Counted from the stretch's first letter, positions 1 through 7,322 are shown. The stretch is 9,966 bases of DNA from an uncultured Clostridia bacterium (GCA_934277655.1 CAKQVC010000051.1:1-9966); one strand, 5' to 3'. Program-made: numbers and translations. The notes: generated from the sequence alone by a model not told the origin.

Positions 1-1828
1 CAGGCTCGGTATAATGGGAGTCTGTCGTTGCGACTACACGTTTTCCCAGTTTATCCGCAAGCGCCACAATCTGTTTGTTGATTGCGCGCAGATCATCATT
101 AGTTTCGATCCGCTTGCCATTATAATAAAACTCCTCATCCAGCATGAAGCGATTATTGATAACCGGCTGGATTTCCAGATAATCGTACCGGGAAGCAATG
201 TGTTCCTGCTCTTCCTGTGATTTCTGTTCCATAATACGCTGCGTGTGTGTACGTTTCTGATAAGTCACATGCTTTACCATGGACATAAAGACTTCCCCTG
301 CACTGCAGGCAGATCCAATGATCAGTCCTTCCCGATTGGCTTCGATCACTGACCACGGCAGACGTGGTTTTTTATAATAATAATCTAAATGGGAATAGGA
401 TACCAGTTTATAGATATTCTTCAGACCTTCCTGCGTCTTGGCAAGGATGATGATATGATTAGTCGGTTTGCTTTTGTAATCGATCGACCCATCCTCGTTT
501 CTGCAGTCTGTATCATCGAAAACATATCCCTCCATGCCGTAAATAACCTTAATTTCTCTTCCTTTTTCCGCCTGTTTTTTTGCTTCTGCCGCACAGTCAG
601 GGAATGCCTGCACAACTCCATGATCTGTAATAGCGACTGCCGGATGACCCCATTTTGCTGCCTGTGCTACGATGTCCTTTGGCTCGTTAAAACCGTCCAT
701 TTGGCTCATCTTGGAGTGGATATGAAGCTCCACACGTTTGCCATCTTCGCATGTATCTTCTCGTTCCAAAGCAGCATCCATCTTTTCCAGATCTTTGAAC
801 ATAACTGTATTCATGTTCTCAAAAGTATCCCACTGTACTTCGCCCCGGATCTTTATGCCATCTCCAGGTTTAAGCAGCGTACTGATCTCATTCCACTTAT
901 TCTCGGTAACAAATGCCTTGGCACAGATAGTTGTCTTATTGTCGGTAATCAGGAGGGATACCAGATAGTTTCCACTTTTGATGACTCTCTCGCTCATGCG
1001 GAAAAGAACGCCTTCCAGAACCACTGTTCCCAGCTCCGGCACGATTTCACGCAGCTCTGCTGTTTTGCCGCCAAAAAAATTGCGTCCCATGATGCGGTTT
1101 CCTTCCGCCGGAAGTTCTTTTTCTTTCCGTTTCCAGCCACCTTTGCTTCCTGGGGAACCACTTCCACCGGATCCACCGTTTCCGCCGCCCTGCCACGGAG
1201 CCGGTCCACTGCTCTCAGCGGTAGCCGGCGGTCTTGATTTCATGCGTTCTTTTAATTCCTGCGTGTACTCTTTAACCGAATTTTCGATATCTGATATTTC
1301 GCTTTCTGCAAATTTACGGATTCTTTCTTCATACAACGTCTGATTATTTTCAAACACAAAATGAAGCGAAATGCCAAACGATTCTTCCATCAAACGGTGA
1401 AATTCCGGTGCTACCTTCTCATTCAGCTGTTCTGCTGCAAACTGTCCGACGACATGGAAAATTACCCTGCCTGCATTCTCATCCAGCTCAAAATCGTTTT
1501 CATCGATCCCCTTGGTAATGGAAACGAAAGAACCGTTGAGAATATGTACCATGTGCGGAGTAAACAGCCGGATAATCTGATCCGTATCCATGACAACATT
1601 CTGATACTGAAATTCCATCTCCACATCCTTTACCACCGCTATCTTGTTGATAGTCAGTGCCCGGATTTTTTCATAGTCCATAAAAGGTATGATAAAATTC
1701 AAAGTCACAGGCAGCCTCAGCATGCCTGTGTCCCCGCAAAGTGTCGCTTTTCCAAGTTCATAATGATATTCGGTTTTATTGCCGCCCAGCTTGTCCCAGC
1801 TGACAGCCTGGTCGATCAAATTTCTCAT
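1..1828 (-). CDS. polC: DNA polymerase III PolC-type alpha subunit, N-terminal 609 residues (runs off the left edge); inserted exonuclease absent
   Basis: PolC is the Gram-positive replicative DNA polymerase of the cytoplasmic replisome. I translated the open frame from ATG 1828-1826 to the window edge; it has no stop. Visible domains: PolC N-terminal domain about 1-200; Gly/Ser-rich linker 210-231 (GGGNGGSGGSGSPGS core); OB-fold about 244-362; PHP domain from about 365. PHP residues seen are H369, H371, D378 (HIHSKMSQMD), H403 (ITDHG), E433 (YGMEGY), H458, C508 (GSACSAGEV), D603 and H605 (TTDSHY). In typical PolC the 3'-5' exonuclease is inserted after the YGLEA-like strand. Here YGMEGYVFDD (430-439) is followed after only 17 residues by NHIIILAKTQEGLKN (457-471), so the exonuclease is missing. 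A charged stretch at about 516-532 looks longer than in B. subtilis PolC. The start overlaps the ispG stop (ATGA), with AGAGGAACAGG just upstream, so translation is probably coupled. The polymerase domains lie outside the window. Identity is near certain; the exonuclease loss is direct from the translation and comparison with remembered family sequences. Confidence 0.95.
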   Translation of the reverse strand, partial: MRNLIDQAVSWDKLGGNKTEYHYELGKATLCGDTGMLRLPVTLNFIIPFMDYEKIRALTINKIAVVKDVEMEFQYQNVVMDTDQIIRLFTPHMVHILNGSFVSITKGIDENDFELDENAGRVIFHVVGQFAAEQLNEKVAPEFHRLMEESFGISLHFVFENNQTLYEERIRKFAESEISDIENSVKEYTQELKERMKSRPPATAESSGPAPWQGGGNGGSGGSGSPGSKGGWKRKEKELPAEGNRIMGRNFFGGKTAELREIVPELGTVVLEGVLFRMSERVIKSGNYLVSLLITDNKTTICAKAFVTENKWNEISTLLKPGDGIKIRGEVQWDTFENMNTVMFKDLEKMDAALEREDTCEDGKRVELHIHSKMSQMDGFNEPKDIVAQAAKWGHPAVAITDHGVVQAFPDCAAEAKKQAEKGREIKVIYGMEGYVFDDTDCRNEDGSIDYKSKPTNHIIILAKTQEGLKNIYKLVSYSHLDYYYKKPRLPWSVIEANREGLIIGSACSAGEVFMSMVKHVTYQKRTHTQRIMEQKSQEEQEHIASRYDYLEIQPVINNRFMLDEEFYYNGKRIETNDDLRAINKQIVALADKLGKRVVATTDSHYTEP

Positions 1829-2898
1829 AAAACCTGTTCCTCTATGATTTTCAGTAATTCTTCTGCTAAACAGTCTTCACTGACCGTGCGGATGATTTTA
1901 CCTTTAGAAAAAATCAATCCTCGGCCATCGCCTCCTGCTACACCGAAATCAGCCTCCCGCGCCTCTCCCGGTCCGTTGACAGCACAGCCCATAACCGCCA
2001 CCTTGATGGACGGTTTTCCCTGCTGTGCCAGTTTTTTTTCAAGAGGTGTCAGCTTTCGTTCGATTTCGGAAGCAAGTCCGACCAGATCGATCTTCGTTCT
2101 GCCACAGGTAGGACAGGATACCAGATCAATGGCAGACTTCCTAAGACCCAGACTCCTCAGGATTTCCTTCGCGAAATATACTTCCTCCACCGGATCTGCA
2201 GTCAGAGAAACTCTCATCGTATCTCCGATACCACAAAGCAGCAGGCTTCCGATGCCGATCGCTGATTTTACCTTGCCTCTTTCCAACGTTCCTGCTTCCG
2301 TAATGCCAACGTGGATTGGATACTCTGTCATATCTGCCAGGATCCTGTGCGCTTCATAATTTGTCCGCACATTGGAAGATTTCAGCGACACGACAAGCTG
2401 GTCATAATCCATCTCTTCTATAATCCGCAGATTATGGTACGCACTTTCTGCGAGTCCCTGTGCAGTCACACCTCCGTATTTTTCCAGAATCGGTTTTTCA
2501 AGTGATCCTGAATTCACACCGACGCGGATCGGAATCTGATATTCTTTCGCTTTCTTTACAACCATTTCTACTCTTTGTATCGAACCGATATTTCCCGGAT
2601 TGATCCTTACCTTATCTGCACCTGCTTCGATTGCAGCAACCGCCAACCTGTAATCAAAATGTATATCTGCAACAAGCGGAACCTTGTTTCCCAGCTTTTT
2701 TTTCACGTTGCCGAATACGTCAGCAGCTTCCCTGTCCGGTACCGCAATTCGCACAATCTGACACTCTGCATCTGTCAGCCTTGCAATTTGCTCCAGCAAT
2801 GCCTTTTCATCTCTGGAATCCACATTTGTCATTGATTGTATTGTGATTGGTGCACCGCCTCCAATCAAAAGGTCGCCGCATCGTACCTGTTTCGTCAT
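1825..2898 (-). CDS. ispG: 4-hydroxy-3-methylbut-2-enyl-diphosphate synthase (flavodoxin/ferredoxin), IspG/GcpE
   Basis: IspG is the penultimate enzyme of the MEP isoprenoid pathway. It reductively opens methylerythritol 2,4-cyclodiphosphate to HMBPP using a [4Fe-4S] cluster. The 357-residue protein is the usual length of the short bacterial form. It has the N-terminal TIM-barrel signature (GGGAPITIQSMTN, 13-25; VRIAVPD, 49-55; VADIHFDYRLA, 76-86; KVRINPGNIG, 96-105). The C-terminal cluster domain has C262 and C265 (SCPTCGR) and C305 (GCAVNGPGE), the three Cys ligands of the family, followed by E312. The ATG at 2898 has a purine-rich site (AAGAGGCGGT) just upstream. The 76 bases separating it from rseP show no hairpin and no convincing promoter. 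The stop overlaps the polC start by ATGA. It supplies precursors that UppS, in the same operon, polymerises. No anomalies seen. Confidence 0.97.
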   Translation of the reverse strand: MTKQVRCGDLLIGGGAPITIQSMTNVDSRDEKALLEQIARLTDAECQIVRIAVPDREAADVFGNVKKKLGNKVPLVADIHFDYRLAVAAIEAGADKVRINPGNIGSIQRVEMVVKKAKEYQIPIRVGVNSGSLEKPILEKYGGVTAQGLAESAYHNLRIIEEMDYDQLVVSLKSSNVRTNYEAHRILADMTEYPIHVGITEAGTLERGKVKSAIGIGSLLLCGIGDTMRVSLTADPVEEVYFAKEILRSLGLRKSAIDLVSCPTCGRTKIDLVGLASEIERKLTPLEKKLAQQGKPSIKVAVMGCAVNGPGEAREADFGVAGGDGRGLIFSKGKIIRTVSEDCLAEELLKIIEEQVL

Positions 2899-2974
2899 GT
2901 TTACCGCCTCTTATGTTTATCTTTACTCTTTCTTGTCCTTCTTTCGGAATAATATCAAAAAGCAACCGCCTTCA

Positions 2975-4000
2975 TCATCCGAAGATCCTCGTCACATCGT
3001 TAAAGGTCACATAGACCATCAACAGCATTAAAAGTGCCAGACCAACAAAGTGAATCGTGCCTTCTACTTTTTCGCTGACTTTCTTTCCTGTGATCCATGA
3101 ATACAAAACAAAAATAATACGTCCTCCATCCAGTGCCGGCAGAGGCAACATATTGATAACCGCCAGATTGATGCAGATCAGTGATGTCAGAAATCCATAA
3201 TACCAGAATCCGTACTGTGACGTCTGACTGACCATCTGTACCATTCCTACCGGCCCGGAAAGGTCATCCGGACTTGCTTTTCCTGTAAACAAATCGCCTA
3301 TTGCCGCAAACATGGTCTTCGTCAAATTCCAGGTTGCCTTCGTGCCGTTCGTGATTGCCTTGATCGGGCTGTGGCTGATCTTGCAGGTAATGCCTACCGA
3401 ATAATACTTTTGGGCATTGCCATTTTCATCGGTGGTTTCCGTCAGTTTCGGCGTAACCTTGCAGTCTACGGTTTCTCCATTTCTTTTCACAGTAAAGACT
3501 GCTGTTTTCTCTTTCGTCTGGCTGATCATAGAAGAAACGTCCGTCCACTCTTTTATCTCCTGATGATTTATTTCAACAATTTTATCGCCGGTAACAAGCC
3601 CCCCTTCCGCAGCTGGGCTTTTCTCCGTAACTTCGTCAATGGTTGTTGTGGTAAATCCCATGATCCCCACAATCAAGCACATGATGACAATTGCACATAC
3701 TACATTCATAAAGGAGCCTGCTGCAAGCACGATGATTTTCTGCCATGGCTTTTTGCTTCCAAAAGAACGAGGGTCTTCAGAATCTTCATCTTCACCCTCC
3801 ATTGCACAAAATCCACCTATCGGAAAAAGTCGGATACTGTAGAGTGTCTCTTCTCCTTGTTTTTTCCAAATTTTGGGTCCCATGCCGAATGCAAACTCAT
3901 TGACGCGCACCCCTGTCTTCTTTGCTGCAATGAAATGTCCCAGTTCATGAGGAAAAATCATGATGCAGAAAAGAAGGATTGCTAGAATTGCTGTTTTCAT
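2975..4000 (-). CDS. rseP: RIP metalloprotease RseP (site-2 protease, M50 family)
   Basis: This is an integral-membrane zinc protease that cleaves substrates within the membrane, typically anti-sigma factors and remnant signal peptides; its substrate here cannot be told. The 341-residue protein has the zinc motif HELGH (H18, E19, H22) in its first membrane helix and a second helix about 87-115. A PDZ domain spans about 118-185 (IDEVTEKSPAAEGGLVTGDKI). The third-ligand motif NMLPLPALDGGR (283-294, D291) is in a later helix, and the last helix is about 315-333. An acidic cytoplasmic loop (GEDEDSEDP, 69-77) lies between the active-site helix and the second helix. The start overlaps the dxr stop by four bases (ATGA) and has no strong ribosome binding site of its own, suggesting coupled translation. 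Position between dxr and ispG is standard for Firmicutes. All catalytic residues are present and the length is normal. Confidence 0.96.
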   Translation of the reverse strand: MKTAILAILLFCIMIFPHELGHFIAAKKTGVRVNEFAFGMGPKIWKKQGEETLYSIRLFPIGGFCAMEGEDEDSEDPRSFGSKKPWQKIIVLAAGSFMNVVCAIVIMCLIVGIMGFTTTTIDEVTEKSPAAEGGLVTGDKIVEINHQEIKEWTDVSSMISQTKEKTAVFTVKRNGETVDCKVTPKLTETTDENGNAQKYYSVGITCKISHSPIKAITNGTKATWNLTKTMFAAIGDLFTGKASPDDLSGPVGMVQMVSQTSQYGFWYYGFLTSLICINLAVINMLPLPALDGGRIIFVLYSWITGKKVSEKVEGTIHFVGLALLMLLMVYVTFNDVTRIFG

Positions 4001-5145
4001 AAAACTTCACATAGCCTTTCTGTATAATCTCTGACTTCCTGATCAATGTTCAGTATCGTCTCTAAATCCAATTTATATGCAGGTCTATGCCAATCAAGAA
4101 TACGGGCAAGCTTTTCAGGGATGTCCGTATATCGGATCTTACCTTTCAGGAACGCATCGACTAAAACTTCATTCGCTCCATTCATCGCTGCCGGGTAGCT
4201 TCCCCCTGCTTCAATCGCCTCTATGGCATACTTCAGGCATGGAAAAACGTCAAGATCCGGTTTTTCAAAAGTCAGATGGCTTCCCTGCGTGAAAAAGTCC
4301 AGTTCTTCGTCCGGATTTTTCAGTCTGTCTGGATAACCCAACGCCAGACTGATCGGGATCCGCATATCTGGCACTCCCATCTGCCCAATCACTGAATTAT
4401 CCTCAAATTCTACGGCTGAGTGAAGGATGCTCTGTGGATGGACTAATACCTGGATCCGGGACGCCGGTACATCAAACAACCATCTTGCTTCGATTACTTC
4501 CAGCCCTTTATTCATCATCGTAGACGAATCAATTGTTATCTTGGCTCCCATATTCCAATTCGGATGTTTTAATGCCTGTTCCCGAGTGACATGCTTTATC
4601 TGCTCTTTGGTATATCCCCGGAATGGACCGCCGGAAGCAGTCAGCAGGATTTTTTTTATCTTCCGGTTCTGATTCCCTTCCAAACATTGAAATATAGCAC
4701 TGTGTTCACTGTCGATCGGCAGAATCTGCACATGACATTCCTCTGCCTTTTTCATGATCAGCTCTCCGCCTGAAACGAGAGTTTCCTTATTCGCCAGTGC
4801 AATTTCTTTTCCCAGGCAGATTGCATGGTAAGTCGGTTCCAACCCCCTCATGCCCATCAGCGAATTAAGTACCATATCGCATGCCCCGGTAGCTGCCGCA
4901 ATTAATCCGTCTCTGCCAAACATAACGTCAAGATGGGGATATTTTGCGGAGAGCTCCCGTGCATCTTCTTCCAGCTCCGTTACGACCATCTGAGGATGAA
5001 ACTCCTCAATCTGCTTTTCCAAAGATGCAATATTCCGCCCGCAAGTCAGCGCCTCAACCTGAAAACGTTCCGGATGCTGCCGGATAACATCAAGACTCTG
5101 CGTTCCGATCGAGCCTGTACTTCCTAATATGGCAATTTTCTTCAT
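3997..5145 (-). CDS. dxr: 1-deoxy-D-xylulose 5-phosphate reductoisomerase
   Basis: Dxr (IspC) converts DXP to 2-C-methyl-D-erythritol 4-phosphate with NADPH and a divalent metal, the first committed step of the MEP pathway and the target of fosmidomycin. The 382-residue protein has the NADPH-binding loop GSTGSIG (8-14) and the ANKE motif (118-121). Metal ligands are D145 and E147 (IDSEH) and E216 (NKGLE). The flexible active-site loop is HPNWNMG (194-200), followed by KITIDSSTMMNKG, and the C-terminal helical domain carries NGANE (322-326). The ATG follows the cdsA TAA with no spacer. The nearest Shine-Dalgarno-like run (GAAGGG) lies 12 bases upstream inside cdsA, so translation likely depends on coupling. 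Length and motifs are complete. ispG, two genes downstream, is a later step of the same pathway. Confidence 0.97.
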   Translation of the reverse strand: MKKIAILGSTGSIGTQSLDVIRQHPERFQVEALTCGRNIASLEKQIEEFHPQMVVTELEEDARELSAKYPHLDVMFGRDGLIAAATGACDMVLNSLMGMRGLEPTYHAICLGKEIALANKETLVSGGELIMKKAEECHVQILPIDSEHSAIFQCLEGNQNRKIKKILLTASGGPFRGYTKEQIKHVTREQALKHPNWNMGAKITIDSSTMMNKGLEVIEARWLFDVPASRIQVLVHPQSILHSAVEFEDNSVIGQMGVPDMRIPISLALGYPDRLKNPDEELDFFTQGSHLTFEKPDLDVFPCLKYAIEAIEAGGSYPAAMNGANEVLVDAFLKGKIRYTDIPEKLARILDWHRPAYKLDLETILNIDQEVRDYTERLCEVL

Positions 5146-5940
5146 TTATGCAAAGATCCCTTCATTTACAAATAAAATACAGTAATACAGCATCGGCGCC
5201 GTAAACAACACGCTGTCAAACCGGTCCAGAATGCCGCCGTGACCTGGGATCAGGTTTCCATAATCTTTAATTCCCATCTGCCGTTTAAATGCTGATGCAG
5301 ACAAATCTCCCAACTGAGCGACAACGCTGCCTACCACTGCGATGATCATACATTCCGGAATGATGTCTGGTTCCATAAAGTAAGCGAAGATTCCACAGAA
5401 CAGCACGCTTCCCAGTACACCGCCAACTGCACCTTCCTTACTCTTTTTCGGACTTAAATGTGGACAAAGCTTATGTTTTCCGATTGCCATTCCCACAAAA
5501 TATGCCATGATATCCGTTCCGAAAGATGCAAGGAATACCAGCCAGATCAAGTCACGATCCGCGGTCTGATCAATCAAGACAATGTGGAATGAGAAAAACA
5601 CCACATAAACAATACCTAAAAGTGTTGATGTCATGTCCTCCAGCTTTCTTTCTTCTACGTTAAATCCATATACCATGGATGCAATGACTACAAGCGACAG
5701 CCATAATAAAATAAAGCGCAGATCTGATGGGAATGCCAGATTCAGACCATACAGAAGCACCAGTGCTGTATAGCCGATTGGCTTGGATGGCCTGCTTCCT
5801 GACGCTTCAAATCCGTTATAAAATTCCCTGAGTCCGATCAGCCCTACTAAAAAAGCCGCCGCCATCAGCGGATAACCTCCCAGATAAACTACAATCAGCA
5901 GCGGAAGCATCACGCATGCTGAAATAATCCTTGTCTTCAT
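5146..5940 (-). CDS. cdsA: Phosphatidate cytidylyltransferase (CDP-diglyceride synthase)
   Basis: CdsA makes CDP-diacylglycerol from CTP and phosphatidic acid in the membrane, the branch point to phosphatidylglycerol, cardiolipin and other phospholipids. The 264-residue protein is mostly hydrophobic, with about seven to eight likely membrane segments starting at residue 5. The family signature is complete at 216-242: S-x-F-K-R, then GIKDYGNLIPGHGGILDRFDS with its conserved K, D, H, G and D-R-x-D residues (described here from S216 to D242). An upstream polar loop, HLSPKKSKEG (161-170), is also a conserved CdsA feature. AAGGAG lies four bases upstream of ATG 5940, in the 12-base gap after uppS. 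The stop abuts the dxr start. Position after uppS is the usual Firmicutes and proteobacterial arrangement. Confidence 0.96.
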   Translation of the reverse strand: MKTRIISACVMLPLLIVVYLGGYPLMAAAFLVGLIGLREFYNGFEASGSRPSKPIGYTALVLLYGLNLAFPSDLRFILLWLSLVVIASMVYGFNVEERKLEDMTSTLLGIVYVVFFSFHIVLIDQTADRDLIWLVFLASFGTDIMAYFVGMAIGKHKLCPHLSPKKSKEGAVGGVLGSVLFCGIFAYFMEPDIIPECMIIAVVGSVVAQLGDLSASAFKRQMGIKDYGNLIPGHGGILDRFDSVLFTAPMLYYCILFVNEGIFA

Positions 5941-5952
5941 AAAACTCCTTTC

Positions 5953-6675
5953 CTATCTTCCCCCGAATCTTCTTCCTCTGGAGGAAAAGTCTTCAATGAT
6001 CTGTTCAAACTCTTCTGGTGTAAACTCCGGCCATAGGGAATTTGTAAAGGCAAACTCGCTATATGCCGCCTGCCAGAGCAGAAAGTTCGAAAGCCTTTTC
6101 TCTCCGCTGGTTCGGATAATCAGATCCGGATCCGGAATATTTCCGTTTTCTTCGCCTGTATAAAGATAGTTTCCGATCATATTTTCATCTACATCACCGG
6201 GTTTGACCTGCCCTTCGGAAACTTTCGTGCAGATCTTTCTCACGGCTCTTACAATCTCTGCCCGGCTGCCGTAATTGAGTGCTATATTAAACTGCAGACC
6301 ATCATTGTCTCTAGTCGTCTGCAAAGCTTTTTCAATACTCTTTACTGCCGAATCAGGCACCTGGGTATAGTCACCCAGAATATGCACTTTCACATTATTT
6401 TCGTTAAGCTCTGCCAGTTCGCTTCCAACGAACTTTACCAGCAGGTTGAAAATTCCCCCGACTTCTTCCTGTGAGCGTTTCCAGTTTTCGGTTGAAAACG
6501 CATAAACAGTCAGATAATGGATTCCCATCTGATCTGCCTTTTTTATGATTTCTTTCATGGCATACATCCCCTGATTATGCCCTTTCAGTCTTGTCACTTT
6601 GTTTTTCTCTGCCCAGCGTCCGTTACCATCCATGATGATTGCCACATGGCGGGGCAGATTTCCTGCTGCTTTCAT
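5953..6675 (-). CDS. uppS: Isoprenyl transferase (undecaprenyl diphosphate synthase, cis-prenyltransferase)
   Basis: UppS condenses isopentenyl diphosphate units onto farnesyl diphosphate to give the C55 carrier lipid used for peptidoglycan and wall-polymer export. From ATG 6675 the protein has 240 residues, normal for the family. Motifs: HVAIIMDGNGRWA (10-22) with catalytic D16; TVYAFSTENW (56-65); the diphosphate-binding RTSGEKRLSNF (188-198); and YSEFAF with E207 at the Mg-binding position. A GTG three codons earlier (6684) is in frame, but AGGTGA at 6686-6681 lies five bases before the ATG and overlaps that GTG, so the ATG is preferred. The gene follows a hairpin-bearing gap after frr and precedes cdsA by 12 bases. 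Chain length (C55) is inferred from the family and context, not from the sequence alone. Confidence 0.96.
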   Translation of the reverse strand: MKAAGNLPRHVAIIMDGNGRWAEKNKVTRLKGHNQGMYAMKEIIKKADQMGIHYLTVYAFSTENWKRSQEEVGGIFNLLVKFVGSELAELNENNVKVHILGDYTQVPDSAVKSIEKALQTTRDNDGLQFNIALNYGSRAEIVRAVRKICTKVSEGQVKPGDVDENMIGNYLYTGEENGNIPDPDLIIRTSGEKRLSNFLLWQAAYSEFAFTNSLWPEFTPEEFEQIIEDFSSRGRRFGGR

Positions 6676-6680
6676 TACCT

Positions 6681-6686
6681 TCACCT
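6681..6686 (-). promoter_or_regulatory. Ribosome binding site of uppS
   Basis: AGGTGA reads on the minus strand and matches the 3' part of the Shine-Dalgarno consensus. It lies five bases from ATG 6675. It decides the start in favour of this ATG over the in-frame GTG at 6684, which falls inside the site. Confidence 0.6.
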
Positions 6687-6693
6687 ACAAACA

Positions 6694-6720
6694 GTGTGGC
6701 TCCCAAATCGGCAGCCACAC
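6694..6720 (-). repeat. Inverted repeat / RNA hairpin in the uppS leader
   Basis: A perfect 8-base inverted repeat, GTGTGGCT (6694-6701) and AGCCACAC (6713-6720), flanks an 11-base loop that can add two C-G pairs after one mismatch. On the transcribed strand it lies between frr and uppS, ending eight bases before the uppS ribosome binding site. The following bases (TGTTTGTAGG) are not a U-tract, so it is not a classical intrinsic terminator. A processing site, stability element or weak attenuator would fit. The structure is seen directly; the role is unknown. Confidence 0.65.
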
Positions 6721-6722
6721 AT

Positions 6723-6750
6723 ATTATTCTCTATTCTATGATTTCCGCAA
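6723..6750 (-). promoter_or_regulatory. Possible weak internal promoter before uppS
   Basis: On the minus strand TTGCGG (6750-6745) is separated by 16 bases from AATAAT (6728-6723). The -10 matches the consensus at five of six positions, the -35 only at three, and the region is AT-rich. If used, the transcript would begin close to or within the hairpin at 6694-6720 and allow uppS and downstream genes to be expressed separately from pyrH-frr. Such matches occur by chance, so this is only a suggestion. Confidence 0.2.
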
Positions 6751-6767
6751 GTACAGGGATATTATTC

Positions 6768-7322
6768 CTATACTTCCATGATTTCTTTATCTTTCGCTGC
6801 AACAATCTCGTCGATTTCCTTTGTCGTCTTATCGGTTGCTTTCTGGATGTCGTCCAGAGCTTTTTTCAGTTCATCTTCTGTCAGCTCATGATTTTTTTCC
6901 AGTTTTTTCAGTTCGTCATTTGCTTCTCTTCTCAGGTTGCGGATAGCAATCTTACTGTCCTCTCCCATCTTTTTTACTGTTTTGGTCAGTTCTTTTCTTC
7001 TTTCCTCTGTTACCTGCGGGATGACGAGTCTGATTGCCTTGCCATCGTTGGATGGTGTGATTCCAATGTTTGCAATATTAATCGCTTTCTCAATCTCAGA
7101 GATGGACTTCGGATCAAATGGTGCAATCATCAAAGTTCTCGGATCTGGAACTGAAATATTGGACAGGTTCTTCAGCGGTGTCGGTGTTCCATAGTATTCC
7201 ACCATAACCTTATCCAGTAATGCAGGATTTGCTCTTCCTGCTCTTACCGTGTTCAAATCCTCCTTGAGAACGGAGATTGTTTTTTTACTTCTTTCTTCCA
7301 GATTCTTTTTAATGCCTTCCAT
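6768..7322 (-). CDS. frr: Ribosome recycling factor
   Basis: RRF works with EF-G to split the post-termination ribosome. From ATG 7322 the protein has 184 residues, matching the usual 185. Motifs: TVRAGRANP (25-33) in the first helix of the coiled-coil stalk; VEYYGTPTPLKNLSNISVPD (41-60) and the IAPFD (66-70) turn of the small domain; IRLVIPQVTEERRKEL (97-112); and IRNLRREAND (127-136), the ribosome-contact helix. An in-frame ATG 14 codons upstream (7364) would lie inside pyrH and add a non-family extension. The AGGAGG at 7337-7332 fixes the start at 7322. The gene begins 13 bases after pyrH, its near-universal partner. The protein is complete with no odd residues seen. Confidence 0.97.
   Translation of the reverse strand: MEGIKKNLEERSKKTISVLKEDLNTVRAGRANPALLDKVMVEYYGTPTPLKNLSNISVPDPRTLMIAPFDPKSISEIEKAINIANIGITPSNDGKAIRLVIPQVTEERRKELTKTVKKMGEDSKIAIRNLRREANDELKKLEKNHELTEDELKKALDDIQKATDKTTKEIDEIVAAKDKEIMEV

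Noticed and set aside
361..520. Frameshift or pseudogene in polC explaining the missing exonuclease
   Set aside because: The frame is open without a break from 1828 to the edge, and conserved PHP sequence is in frame on both sides of the gap.
389..1237. Long plus-strand open frame opposite polC
   Set aside because: It lies antisense to the clearly coding polC frame, shows no recognisable motif, and has a composition typical of the complement of a coding strand.
1361..2359. 332-codon plus-strand open frame opposite polC and ispG
   Set aside because: It spans the junction of two real minus-strand genes and has no domain or ribosome site. It is a shadow of their codon usage.
6676..6684. GTG start for uppS three codons upstream
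   Set aside because: The GTG is part of the AGGTGA ribosome site for ATG 6675, and the family N-terminus does not need it.
6694..6720. Intrinsic terminator after frr
   Set aside because: No U-tract follows the stem in the direction of transcription, and the next gene starts within 20 bases.
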